Counted from the first letter of the stretch, positions 46,401-58,216 are shown. The stretch is DNA of 64,000 nt from Ancylostoma caninum (GCA_037903475.1 JBAJFG010000479.1:1350501-1414500); one strand, 5' to 3'. A program made the numbers and translations. The notes: generated from the letters alone by a model not told the origin.

Positions 46401-47382
46401 GGGGGAGACGGGTCCACTGCTGTGATAAGGGTGCGCCGGCGCCCAAAGTGGGGGAGACGGGTCCACTGCTGTGATAAGGGTGCGCCGGCGCCCAAAGTGG
46501 AGGAAGACGGGTCCACTGCTGTGATAAGGGTGCGCCGGCGCCCAAAGTGGGGGAGACGGGTCCACTGCTGTGATAAGGGTGCGCTGGCGCCCAAAGTGGG
46601 GGAGACGGGTCCACTGCTGTGATAAGGGTGCGCTGGCGCCCAAAGTGGGGGAAGACGGGTCCACTGCTGTGATAGGGGTGCGCCGGCGCCCAAAGTGGGG
46701 GAGACGGGTCCACTGCTGTGATAAGGGTGCGCTGGCGCCTAAAGTGGTGGGAGACCTTTCTACTGCTGTGACAGGGGTGCGCCTGCGCTCAAAAGTGGAG
46801 AAGCGCCTGAAAATATAGCTACCGATGCAGGAGGGGTGTGCCGGTGTCCACTACTCAGGGAAATTCATGAGTTAGGTCCATATTCGTTAAATCGATTCGA
46901 TGGCGTCTAACATCAATCGTAAAAAAAAAACTAGATGTCAGACCACTGCGCGGATTAGTATGCAATCCGTGTAAAGCCTTCCTCCTTACGTCCTCCCCCG
47001 CGTTCTTCTCTTCTCATTTGTTTATGAACACACCGCACCCTCCACTTTTATATGTTCTAACTGACTCTTATCGCTTGACCAGTTATAACAAACGAAGAAT
47101 GATAGACCATTTTCTGCGGTCAATCCAGATTGAACCGGTTATATATAGTTACAAAGAGCTATTTCAGTTGAGCAAATGATAAAATTGCTTCGAGAAGGTT
47201 AATCCTCTTTGATAAGTGCATTTTTACATGAGAAAAAGCAATGGAAAGGGTGTGGGAGACATTATAGCAAAAATGTGGAATAGCTGTGACTTTATTTGAA
47301 TGAAGAAGGGATGAAGCCATGCGAGCGAAGCGAGCATTAGGAAAAGTCTGGAAGTCCGGCGTCAGCCGGACGGCCAGACTGG
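43451..47382 (+). mobile_element. Helitron-like element with minisatellite, family A copy H2
   Basis: It begins TCATGACTTATAATAACGGG after an A and ends with the two-tier hairpin (AGTCTGG..GTCCGGC/GCCGGAC..CCAGACT) and CTGG before a T. It contains a short GT-rich leader, a 3.2-kb minisatellite and about 580 bp of 3' sequence shared with H1 and H3. Non-coding. Confidence 0.77.
43566..46800. repeat. ~50-bp GC-rich minisatellite array in H2 (about 65 units)
   Basis: Units contain GTGCGCCGGCGCCCAAAGTG, GAGACGGGTCCAC and TGCTGTGATAAGG. Local sub-families are visible. Units with CAGAAGTGG cluster at 44400-44960. Units with GAGATGGTTCCAGTGCTGTG recur in a higher-order pattern near 45350, 45650 and 46020. 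On the minus strand the common unit lacks stop codons in all three frames, producing overlapping long ORFs, one of 1060 codons. Confidence 0.95.
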
Positions 47383-49300
47383 TCTGTTAATAATCGTTAT
47401 CATCACTGTTGCCCACGGTAATACACTACGTTAGGCCTAGCGTGTTCAACTGCTGATAGCGATAGTAAAATATTTTTGGCAGCCCTAAGTAAGAACACTT
47501 AGGCTGCCAATAAAGGCCCCTGAGATACACCAAGGGTCTTTTTTAAGCTTAAGATAATGTATTACCAAGAGCAACAGTGATGCTAACCATTATCAACGGA
47601 TTGCTCCTACATAAATCGGTTTCAGTAACAAAAGTCTTCGTTTGTGAAGAGACTCGCAAAAGTCACGGCCTTCTTTCCTCAAAAACAAAACGAACACGTC
47701 GGCGAAAGAGATCATACAGAGACGAAATCTAGCGAAAATGAAAAGGTTTAGGAGCGCCCAGTGCACCTAGCATCATAGTTTTCAGTTTTATTCTAATAAA
47801 ATCGAACATGATTAGCATTGGAAAATAAGAGATAAGTCATCATAACTGTGAAAAGTTGCGCACTCTGAGAACGAAATACAGCGCCACAGCTTCAAAATTC
47901 ACAAAACGGCCACGCGTGACCCCATCTAAAATAGCACCCAAATCTGGCCCGCTCATTTGGCCGTTCAGTAGTGGCCAAATGGTGCGGACATCACGTTGAC
48001 CAAGGGTCTCTTCAGCCATGTTTGGCCGGTGGCCGCTCGTGCCGGCATCATGCCTATGTTTACCCAATGTTATTTCGAAGCATTTCGAAACTCGTGCTTT
48101 GTTACACAACTTTAATCACGGACCGCTCAGCCGGTGCACTAGCATTGCGGGCCGCTGTGCCGGCGCTAGGGCACGCCCAAAAATTTTGGCACGCTGCTCG
48201 GTCGGAAAGACGAACTCGCGCTCCGCTCGGCCGGTGCCAAGCTACGCCCAAAAGTTTTGGCACGCCGCTCAGCCGGAAAGCTGAATTCGCGCGTCGCTCG
48301 GCCAGTCAGAGTGTCTGAGGAGCAGCTTTGGACGAGCGCCGCTAAATGGCGTTTAATGATAGAATGAAGGAAGAGTCGCACGAAGTCGCATCACCATGGG
48401 CGTCGCAATGGTCTGAGGTGTGACATGTGCCTGACCTTACTCAGACAAACTCTTGCTCGGCGCGCGCGACAATCTCGCTGGCCGCGCAGGTAAGGCCCCG
48501 GGACTAACGAGACTGGGGCGCGCAGCCACCGAGATTGTCGCGCGCGCGCAGCGATGACGTCACAAGCGGTCAATACCGGAAGATGGTCAAGTTTCGAAGG
48601 TTGAGCGAGAGGTTTCACTCCATAAATGTACTGATGGTGCATGACTATGCTCAGAAAAATGCCCGCTATGAACTCTTCTTCAATGGACTCTAGCGGTTGA
48701 AGGATTGATCTCGCGCACTTAGAAACCGAATCTGATGTCACTGTCCGGCGGAGTCCCACTGATGCTGCTCCGTATTTCTAGCTGGTAAAGATGTTTTCTC
48801 GCGCGCGGCCAGCGAGAGTGTCGCGCGCGACATCGCGCGCTCTGAGCGGGCCTCTTTCATTGCCTGCGTCCTTCGAAAATCGTCCCTCGACTTCTCCGCA
48901 CCTAGCGTAATTCTGCTCCGGCAGAAGCGAGCGACTTTACCGACCTGCGTCTTCGAAAAAGGATAAACTCGTTAGAACACAGTAGCTAGAATTTGCACAT
49001 AAACAAAACTATGAACTCAACGAATCACTAGGCTTGCACTTGAACAGACTACTACATTTGGGCCCGTAGTAAAATGTCATGGCAGTGAGATCAGCTGCCT
49101 GCACAACTCGTCGCCACATTCGGGGCGACGATCGCATGCGCGACGACCTTCCAACACTAAGGGATGGAAGATCGTCACCATCCGGGACAGTGCCGCAAGC
49201 ACGTATGTGCGGGGCGCTGGTCTCATCGCCCCCTGCGAGACGCCGCGTTCCCCCCCCCCCTGCGAGAGGCCGCGTTCTTCCTCAATTGTTTTGTGGACTT
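47383..49300. other. Interval with GC-rich duplicated and hairpin sequences, no gene
   Basis: A 71-bp near-duplication with ACGCCCAAAA(A/G)TTTTGGCACG starts at 48173 and 48244. A 17-bp perfect inverted pair CGCGCGCGACAATCTCG lies at 48461-48477 and 48530-48546, with a related GCGCGC-rich block near 48796-48840. No protein family was recognised. Confidence 0.45.
48461..48546. repeat. GC-rich hairpin with 17-bp arms
   Basis: CGCGCGCGACAATCTCG and its exact reverse complement are separated by 52 bases. Confidence 0.85.
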
Positions 49301-49307
49301 CTTCCAC

Positions 49308-50300
49308 AGCGCCTCCGAAAGCGCCTGCAGATACATAGCCACGCTGGCTCCGCTTGCAAGGGGCGTGCCCATATCGAATTTGGAACGGGCTTATTTTCCA
49401 GCTGAAATGCCTTCAAAAAATGTTAAAAACTCCGCTAGTAAAACTAGCACGAGCTGGTGAAAAATGCTATCTCACCCACCTGGTCCGGAACGAAATCCAT
49501 AAAAACGTAAATGTTCCGTCCATGCAATGTCATTAGACAATCACTACCTCTTTGCTCAAATAGTATTGGCAGCATAGCTTTCCGTAAACTAATCTGTTCT
49601 GTCTGAACTCTATATACGCACTTACACACTTAACATCCACCTTTCGTTTGATTTTGAAAATCAATATTACTTGAGCAATGAGGAAGTAATTGGATATTGT
49701 GTAGGCGAGATATGCCTTCAGGTATACACACTACCTGTAGGGCATTAACTCGACGCTGCCATATGGTAGGGAAGAAAAAGAAAATACCAAACTTGCAACT
49801 GCAAAGTTCAATCAAATTGATTGGCTGTAGAAAAAACTGAAAACATGGAACATTGCAGCTTAACATTGTAACAAGCATCGCAACTTCACATAATGGCGTA
49901 TGGCATTACCTCCATTAATTTTCACGTTTTTATGGATTTATTTTCGGACCGAGTGGGTGAGATAGCACTTCTCACCAGCTCGTGCTAGTTTTACTAGCGG
50001 AACATTGCAGCTAAACATTGTGACATGCATCACAACTTCACACAATGGCGTATGGCATTACATCCATTCATTTTTACGTTTTTATGGATTGAGACCAGGT
50101 GGGTGAGATAGCATTTCTCACCAGCTTGTAGCATTCTTCTGAAGGTATTTTAGCTGGAAAACAGTCCCGGTCCGAATTTGATCTGGCCACGCCACTTGCA
50201 AGCAAAGCCAGCGCGGCTATGTATCTGCAGGCACTTTCGGAGGCGCTGTGGAAAAAGTCCCAAAACCCATCATGCCCATGTATCTGCAAGCACTTTCGGA
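49308..50300. mobile_element. Foldback repeat (inverted ~200-bp arms)
   Basis: The segment 49308-49515 (GCGCCTCCGAAAGCGCCTGC..., CACCAGCTCGTGCTAG on the mirrored strand) is inverted at about 50085-50300. Within it, two direct copies of a GGAACATTGCAGCT...TGGCGTATGGCATTAC block occur at about 49848-49915 and 50002-50070. No coding capacity; exact ends are not resolved. Confidence 0.6.
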
Positions 50301-50562
50301 GGCGCTTTGAAAGAAGTCCACAAGACCATCGTGGAAGAACGCTACGACGCCCATTGCTCTGCAGGGCGGTGATCGCCATCGTTTGGCGACTCTATAGTTT
50401 GCGTGGCGACGAGACACCGAGTGAAGTACTCGAAGCATCCCATTCGGAGTATGGTGATGGTGCGAAGGTACGTATGATCAGGTGCTCGAATTGCACAGAA
50501 TGCATCTGAGCCTAGACATGTTGATTTTCGCTCCACAGCACAGAACAAGCTCGTACGTACAC

Positions 50563-50608
50563 GACTTGTCAGAAGCACAGAGGTGCTTCTGGTGCTTCTG
50601 ACAAGTCA
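50563..50608. repeat. 15-bp hairpin
   Basis: ACTTGTCAGAAGCAC and its reverse complement GTGCTTCTGACAAGT are separated by a short spacer that itself contains a further GTGCTTCTG. Confidence 0.85.
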
Positions 50609-50686
50609 TACTCGTTTTGGCTTGTTAGCCGCAATGGTTCATAACTGTCTCAAACGCTAAAACAGCCCTGGAAGTGATGTGAGAAT

Positions 50687-51774
50687 CAGGGATGAGCGGA
50701 CTATCCGTATCCGGTTATTCGTTTCGCCGTTATCCGTAGGCTTTGGTCTATCCGTCATCCGCACCGTTATCCGGGTTTTGAGCGCCGGATAATGGTGCGA
50801 ATAAAGCTGAAAATGGTACTTCATTCCGAAAGCTCCCAACGGAGGATGGCCTCAATTCCAGGAAGTATTACTCAATCTAGCGCAATTGACGTCACTAGTG
50901 GTTTTGTAGCAAGGTGGGAGGAGCTAACATAGAGTTGCATCTGCTAAAAAGGAATGCTTTTGCTCTTGTTTTCTGGGTTGTCCGACAAAAGTGAGGCAAT
51001 CACTTACCAGTTAACTAGCCATCACTCTCTTGTAAAATTGTCACAAGGTCGGCTAATGTTTGGCTATTAACAAAGTTGAAATCGGTGACCTCGCAGCTTA
51101 CTAATGAGCGGTGCCGCTTCCTCGCAAGGTTAATTTCGGCTATTCATTGAACCCTACTGTTTCTACCAATTTTTAAATGCTTTGATTAAATACCGTTCCA
51201 AAGGCTACGTTCTTAATAGCCAATCAGTACTAAAAGGTTTATCAGAGCTCCACAAACGATATGTGAAGCAAAGTTTCAGCCCCGTTTAACTCCTCCCTAC
51301 CTTTCCCACATCAAAACAAGACCTTGGAGGACCAGCCTTCGGATACCTCAACTTCATACATTGTACTGAAAAGAGACGGACACGTATCATCTCGAGCAAC
51401 TAGTGTGCCGATGTGCCAGCAATCGAGTCAACAAATATTTCAGTTGGTGTATGAGATAAATGAATAAATATCCAAATGTCAGTGGAGACTCCAGTTTTTA
51501 TGGCAAACCCTAGTTACCACACTTACACCTCTTCATAATGACGCCATGCTCAGCGTCGTGCTCAGAATGGCGAATTTTGACGACCAACAACAAGGTGAAG
51601 AATTTGATTCTTCTCCAAATTATTGAAATCGTATCTCACCTCATCATCATGAATTTTTGTATTATAGAAGGTGATGTCTTGTCCATCTGGATCCCTTATC
51701 CGTTATCCGTTATCCAGTCATTTTTGGCCTATCCGTTATCCGCATCGGTTAGTAAAAAAAATCCCCCAACCTTG
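50687..51774. mobile_element. Probable decayed hAT-type element D
   Basis: The left end CAGGGATGAGCGGACTATCC resembles the TIR of element C, and TTATCCG-type subterminal repeats occur on both sides (50700-50780 and 51690-51750). The right end is degenerate (reading inward CAAGGTTGGGGG). Flanking octamers GTGAGAAT (50679-50686) and GTGTGAAT (51775-51782) differ at one base. No transposase is visible. Confidence 0.5.
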
Positions 51775-51908
51775 GTGTGAATACGTGAAACACGTGCATT
51801 TGATCACTTTTCATGCACGGTTCGTCCGATTCACCGTTGCGATGATCAACATGCTCAGGGTAAGGAAGTGCGAGCAGCAAGTAAGGAAATTCGCGACTTG
51901 TGTGTAAA

Positions 51909-53216
51909 TCATTCTATATAATAACGGGCTTAGCCTGTTTACATGTGTGTCTGTATGTATGTAAGTATGTAAGTATGTAAGTATGTAAGAATGTGTGTCA
52001 GACCGTTACGAAATTCTACGATTGGTCAATGATCGTGATTGTGAGATCATATAAAAGGCTAGGAACGGGTGTGGTGTGGTGGAGTGGGGTAGGGATGAGA
52101 TCGAACAGAAGGTCGGATGGTGTACAACGGGTCCGTCAATGGAGTCCATGGAGAAGGGCTGCGCCGGCGCCCAAAGTGGAGGGAGACGGGTCCATCACTG
52201 TGATAAGGCTGCGCCAGCGCCCAATGTGGGGGGAGACGGATCCACCACTGTGATAAGGGTGCGCCGGCGCCCTAAGTGGGGGGAGACGGGTCCATCACTG
52301 TGATAAGGCTGCGCCGGCGCCCAAAGTGGGGGGAGACGGGTCCACCACTGTGATAAGGATGCGCCGGCGCCCAAAGTGGGGGGAGACGGGTCCATCACTG
52401 TGATAAGGCTGCGCCGGCGCCCAATGTGGGGGGAGACGGGTCCATCACTGTGATAAGGGTGCGCCGGCGCCCAATGTGGGGGAGACGGGTCCACTGCTGT
52501 GATAAGGGTGCGTCGGCGCCCAAAGTGGGGGTGACGGGTCCACTGCTGTGGTAAGGGTGCACCGGCGCCCAAGGTGGGGGGAGACGGGTCTACTGCTGTG
52601 ATAGGGCTGCGCCTGCGCTCAAAAGTGGAGGAGTGCCTGAAAATATAGCTACCGATGCAGGAGGGGTGCGCCGGTGTCCACTACTCAGGGAAATGTCATG
52701 AGTTAGGTCCATATTTGTTAAATCGATTCGATGGCGTCTAACATCAATGGTAAGAAAAAACTAGATGTCAGACCACTGCGCGGATTAGTATGCAATCCGT
52801 GTGAAGCCTTCCTCCTTACGTCCTCCCCCGCGTTCTTCTCTTCTCATCTGTTTATGAACACACTGCACCCTCCACTTTTATCCCTCCACTTTTATATGTT
52901 CTAACTGACTCTTATCACTTGACCAGTTATAACAAACAAAGAATGATAGACCATTTTCTGCGGTCAATCCAGGTTGAATCGGTTATATTTAGTTACAAAA
53001 GGCTATTTCAGTTGAGTAAATGATAAAATTGCTTCGAGAAGGTTAATAAGTGCATTTTTACATGAGAAAAAGCAATGGAAAGGGTGTGGGACACATCATA
53101 GCAAAAATGTGGAATAGCTGTGACTTCATTTGAATGAAGAAAGGATGAAGCCATGCGAGCGAAGCGAGCATTAGGAAAAGTCTGGAAGTCCGGCGTTAGC
53201 CGGACGGCCAGACTGG
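51909..53216 (+). mobile_element. Helitron-like element with short minisatellite, family A copy H3
   Basis: It begins TCATTCTATATAATAACGGG after an A. It ends with inner stem GTCCGGC/GCCGGAC (53188-53205), outer stem AGTCTGG/CCAGACT and CTGG before a T. Only about 10 minisatellite units are present, so the element is 1.3 kb against 3.8-3.9 kb in H1 and H2. Its leader, with the GTATGTAAGTATG repeat, matches H1. Confidence 0.78.
52158..52630. repeat. ~50-bp GC-rich minisatellite array in H3 (about 10 units)
   Basis: Same unit as in H1 and H2, including GCGCCGGCGC and the alternating GCTGCGCC/GGTGCGCC sub-types coupled to CCATCACTG/CCACCACTG. Confidence 0.95.
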
Positions 53217-53219
53217 TTA

Positions 53220-54503
53220 TTAGATATGTGAAAGTTTCCGCCCTCTAGCGATGAGTGGTTATATCGTTAGCTATCCTTGCAAAGACTCTGTAAATCCTAC
53301 TTCATTTTGTTGCTTTGACATCTGTCAATAATATTTAGTACATATTTGTTTCGATTTATATCAACATCATTGTGTTTTATGGCGATAATCATGCCGATAT
53401 TTGAGCCAAGTAAGCGTCATTTGCGCGAAGCACTTCTTTTCTGCTTCAATTTGAAGAAAACTGCTGCCGAATGCTCATGGAAGCTTATGGGGACCATGCT
53501 TCATCAGAAACAACATGCAAAGAATGGTTCCGACGCCTTAGTAGTGGTGATTTCGATGTTGGAGGCAAGCAACGTAGTGGAAGGCCAAAAGTTTCTGAAG
53601 ACAGAGAACTTCAATCATTAATTGATAAAGACCCACGCCAAACACAAGAAGAGATTGCCAACTCTCTAAATGTTGATAGATCCAACATTTCCAAGCGTCT
53701 CAAAGCCATGGGAAAGGTTTATAAGGAAGGCAGATGGGTACCATACGATTTGACAGAACGCGACATGGAAAGAAGAAAAACCATCCGTGAAATGTTGCTT
53801 GACAAACAAAAAAGGAAGGGATTTCTGCATCGTACCGTTACTGGAGACGAAAAGTGGATCATCTATTTCGATAATCCGAAGAGCCGGAAAGCCATTTGCG
53901 ACCGTGGCCAACTATCACAATCGACGCCAAAGCGCAATATCCATGGGAAGAAGGCAATGCTGTGTATCTGGTGGGAACCAGAAGGGAGTCATCTATCATG
54001 AGCTGCTTGAACCAGGCTAGATGATCACGGGCGATCTCTATAAAGAGAAAATGATTCGTTTGAGCAGAGCATTGCACCAGAAACGGCCGGAACACGAGAC
54101 AAGGCAGCACAAAGTCATTTTGCTGCATGACAATGCTCGTCCACATGTTACAAAAGCAGTGAAGGAGACGCTTGAAGCACTTCGCTGTGATGTGCTACCA
54201 CATGCGGCTTATTCACCAGACTGTGCTCCGTCAGACTACTATTTGTTTCGGTCAATGGCCCACGGGCTTTCCGAGCAGCACATCAGTCTTTCGGAGACGT
54301 CGAAAAATGGGTGAGGGAATGGATCGAGTTGAAGGACGAGGCCTTCTACCGCCGCGGCATCCGTCTCCTCCCAGAAAGATGTGCGAAGGTTATAGTTAAC
54401 GATGGCCAGTTCTTTGATTGATCTATCTGTTTCTTTTCTATTTTGAAAAAAAAAAACGCTCAATTTCGCTTAAAAAAGGGCGGAAACTTTTTCACATACC
54501 TAA
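53220..54503 (+). mobile_element. Mariner element B (1284 bp, near complete)
   Basis: The terminal inverted repeats are TTAGATATGTGAAAGTTTCC on the left and, read inward from the right, TTAGGTATGTGAAAAAGTTTC. TA duplications sit at 53218-53219 and 54504-54505. The length is typical of mariner. It lies only 3 bp beyond the 3' end of Helitron H3. Confidence 0.88.
53391..54421 (+). pseudogene. Mariner transposase (DD34D), three frame shifts and one stop
   Basis: The N-terminal helix-turn-helix region has KRHLREALLFCFNLKKTAAE and CKEWFRRLSSGDFDV. The second DNA-binding half has GRPKVSED. The catalytic core keeps all three acidic positions: TGDEKWI, LLHDNARPH and APSDYYLF. The C-terminal RRGIRLLPERCAKVI ends at a natural stop. 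Frame shifts occur near 53470, 53975 and 54285, and a TAG lies at 54018-54020. This copy is inactive, although its catalytic motifs are intact. Confidence 0.87.
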
Positions 54504-55204
54504 TATAAGCTTGATTTGGTAACAAGAAAGGTTATTATTTTCTGGAATGCTGGATGCATTACATTAACAACCTGGTAGCATTCAAGGAAATTATGAGGAG
54601 GAGTAGCCGAAAATTACTCGGCAGTAGGTGGGACCAGTAGCCGAAAATTACTCGGCAGTAGGTGGGACTCTTACCTGACGAAGGTCCAGACCTTCGAGAT
54701 AATCACGCCCTGGGAACGCAGCTGGAAAGGTCCATTTTGGGGCGGGTGCTGAGGCACCTCTTTGATCTGTTACTAACCCCAGGCGTAACCTTAAAGGGAT
54801 GCTAGCCAACTCTTTCCTCTCGATGAGGCGAAGCACCTAAAGATCGAGCCTCCAAAATAAGGCTCACTTTTAATTACAAGGTGACAACGAAAAATACGCA
54901 TGACCCAGGTGAGCTTGCAGACGTCCTACGCGTAGTAGTAATATCCATGTATTGGGAACTAAGGTGAGTCGACCAGGTGGATGTGACAGAACAAATGAGT
55001 CGAGGGTGGGCATGATGATTGAGAGCAAAACACAGCCGGAGAACTACATATACCAGTGGCGAAATCACTGGATGAATAAATTGAGGTAGTGAATACATTA
55101 CACTATGTCTTCGGACCCTAACAAGCCTAGTAAGTCAACACTAGCTAACGTTGTTTGAGATTGCTAGAGCTCTTTGATTCCATTAATTCCGGGAGGAGCT
55201 TGTT
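54504..55204. other. Unassigned interval with a 34-bp tandem duplication
   Basis: The unit AGTAGCCGAAAATTACTCGG... is repeated twice at 54602-54635 and 54636-54669. No gene is recognised. Confidence 0.5.
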
Positions 55205-56200
55205 GAGGTATCAGCAGCAGAGCGAGTTCTGATGAAAATGCCTATGAGAGCTACCTAACCTAGGACAAGTCAAGTTAAAGCTATATCTGCGAGAGCTGGT
55301 GGGATTAAAGGTGCAAAGCTCGTACCGGTTTAGACTTATTTCTCCCCGAAGTATTTTGAATCCTAAAACTATATCGGCTTGCAATTTCCTATAAAATAAA
55401 GTTCTGAGATCTGAAACCTCTAGCCGCCTGTTTCTGTAGTCAGGCAGAGCTCGGGGATAGTTCTTCTCCAAGTTTAGTATGTCCTTCCTTAGTATGGGAA
55501 TCGGACTACTGTATTCCAGCACTGAAAACAGATATATTTTGTATAGCCTCAACAAAATGGTAATTTCGGATATTCGCACATTTTTGAACATTGAATACAT
55601 GATTCGTGTGGCCTTGGAGGCAATTACATCAATGTGCAAAGAGTATCGCAGAAAAGGATGCACAGTAATGCTGACATCACGAACTCTCTTCCATACTCCA
55701 AGTGGAATCCCATAGTCAATGCTGGTAAATGTTTCTCCCAGTTTCAGAATCTTTCCTTTAAAGTCATTTATTTTTATCATCCATTTCCAGCCCAATTAAG
55801 CATTTCTTCAAAAGCGATCTTGTACTTTTCTTAAACTGCTATTGTCTCAGTGGGGCTATGGGCCGCATAGATTTCAATGTCATCTGCGAAGGCTGCTCTT
55901 TTCACGCGAGGGTCTGTTTCCGATACACTGGGGAGATCCATGGTGTAGATGTTGAATAGTAGCGGAGAGAGTGCGCTGTCTTGAGGTACTCCTGAAGTGC
56001 ATGGCATCCTCTTGGATGTTTGTCTTTGGACACGCACGGAGAACTCTCGAGAATCTAGGTAGGACACAAACCAAGAAAGGAATATATCCGTTACCCCAAT
56101 ACTTTCGGGCATTGAATTAAGGCTGGGATGGTCGACTGTGTCAAATGCCTTGCTGAGGTCGAAGTAGTCTCTATTGTGAAGAATGAAGCATTTGAAGAAT
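55205..56200 (-). pseudogene. CR1-like reverse transcriptase fragment, 5' truncated
   Basis: On the minus strand it begins abruptly at the RT palm motif DLSKAFDTVDHPSL. It continues with SGVPQDSALSPLLF and the catalytic FADDIEIYAA, then after a frame change near 55830 runs into the C-terminal region (ATRIMYSMFKN, YKIYLFSVLEYSSPI). Distinct in sequence from the CR1-like element at 31-34 kb. Truncation at the 5' side is typical of target-primed insertion. Confidence 0.75.
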
Positions 56201-56547
56201 GAGGGATACAACGATGTGATTCGGTATCCTATAACTGTTATTGTAAACAAGTGTGCATTTAAGGCATTGTAAGAGTAGGGTAGCATTCATTTTCGCTTGT
56301 GCGACTGTGGTTGAGCTTCTCAATAAATATCCTTAACCACACTTCTTCTGCACACAAAAGAAGCGGCCGAATCACCTGGGGACCGAACCCCTTACCCGCC
56401 TGAAGAGTACTGCTGCTACACAGTACTGAGGCGTGAACCCTGCCAATCCGGCAGAGATTTGAGAAGAAGCCCACGGAAGCCAAAACGTGAGGTTTCTACA
56501 CCCACATTTTGCGTGGCGGTGCCATATTCTGACCATCTTTTCGATAG

Positions 56548-58200
56548 GATGACGGATATCGACGCCATGGAGGCCGACCTCGACCTCGAGCGTCTGCTAC
56601 TGGACGACCCCACGGCGGCAGAGCAGATCGCTACGATGAGGGTGTCCATCGAGCGCCTCATCGGGACTGTGCAGAAGCTGGCGGACAACAGCTCAACACA
56701 GGTAAACTCGGTATGGAAGTTCATGACCAACAAGGTCAAGACAATCCAGGCCATACCTCATTCGTATCTAGAAAACGTAACCAAGAAGCGGAAAGAGAAG
56801 GAAAAGTATCCTTTTCGCTTCTCGATACTGGGTGCGAAATCATGTACGCACAGCTTGCTTAGCTCAAACAGGTGGGTCACAAACTGACCACCCAGGCTAG
56901 GTTTTTGGAGCGGAATGGAAGCTCCATCATGCAGTAGCAAGTCCAGCAAGCAGAGTACGATGATTTCTGTATGAAAGAACTGGCTCGAGTGTTAAAAGTG
57001 AACACGAGCGAAGTTCTGGAAGAGACAAAACGATTGGTAACGATGTCCAACCGAGAGCAAAGCCCGTACTTTCAGGCACCACCGCAAGAGACATCGGCTA
57101 TAAGAAATGGACCTCACTGCGTGCAGTTGAACAAAGGAGGCTTCGATAGCGTAGAATATCACACTACATTTGACCCAATCGCTGCCACAGAAGGTAGGAA
57201 CAAATCCACATATGACCAGAATTCAACTCACGGAATACAACAGAAAGTTGGAACGACTCAGTTTCAGCAGGAAAAGAAGAACGAGCTCTCGCCGAGGTGG
57301 AGGGCATTGAGCCAATCCTCAGCAACGCAAATCAACTCCCAAGGTAAGGATCTGAAATACCGAACACCAAACCCATCTGAGGTACACGTAGCTCACATGG
57401 TCGCTGCTATGGCCCTACCAGATGTAGAGGTATAGTGACCAAAAAGGGGAAATCTTCGGAAGTTTTGTGACCAAGTTCAAAATGAAATACCAGAGTCTCG
57501 GGCTGAGTGAAGAAATGCTCATACATCTCTTCACCTCAGAGCTGAGCGGGTACCCAAAATCGATTGTACAAGCGCTGCCCAAGAAAATAAAGGAAACCAA
57601 CCTTGAAGCCGTGTTAGATGCGCTACGAAAAAGGTTTTGAGAAAGTGATTCTGCCTCTCAAATGAGAGCGTATATGAAGCTGAAGCATCTCAGGATGGAG
57701 GGCGACGTCTCTAGCTATTGTGTCGAACTAGAAAACTTGACCCAGGTGGCATTTCCAGATGCTTCAGAAAGCGAACTATCGCGCACAAAAGCCTGCGAAT
57801 TAGTGGCACAGTTGGTGGACTGGCCAGAATATCTGCAACTGTACACGACCATGGAAATCGCTCCAAGGAAGCAGTGTACGAAATGGTCAGAACAATGGCT
57901 CAGCGACGTGAGCGGAGCAAGGAGGTCGCCAAAGCGATGAGAAGCCTGACAGAAACTCCGAAACCACGATCTGCGCAACAAGACAGACAGAATAGGAGAC
58001 CGGACTACGAGGAAAAACTGTCGGTCGAGAAAAGAAAGGATCCAGAAACATTAGAGATACAAGCAAAGAAAACGCGAACGCCTGGAACTGCAAAAACTAC
58101 CGAAATGCTACAACTGCAACAACTACGGGCATTTCCGAAGGGATTGCAAAAAGAAGTTTGCTCACAATACTGAAGAAAAGAACCACACAGAGGAGAAGAA
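56548..58200 (+). pseudogene. Gypsy-type Gag remnant with CCHC zinc knuckle
   Basis: It starts near MTDIDAMEADLDLERLLLDD and continues through several frames with breaks near 56880, 57435 and 57640. A capsid-like helical stretch (MRAYMKLKHLRMEGDV) precedes a basic region. The nucleocapsid knuckle CYNCNNYGHFRRDC (58106-58147) has the exact C-X2-C-X4-H-X4-C spacing. Confidence 0.75.
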
Positions 58201-58216
58201 CTCGACGGCGCCAAAA

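Noticed and set aside
43531..46713. 1060-codon ORF and other long Pro-rich ORFs in the minisatellite arrays
   Set aside because: They arise from tandem 49-50 bp units lacking stops; overlapping frames are equally open and there is no domain, so not annotated as genes.
56377..56391. Primer-binding site of the Gypsy element
   Set aside because: The stretch is placed plausibly but I cannot match it to a specific tRNA 3' end and the LTR borders are not visible, so it is mentioned only as a weak candidate.
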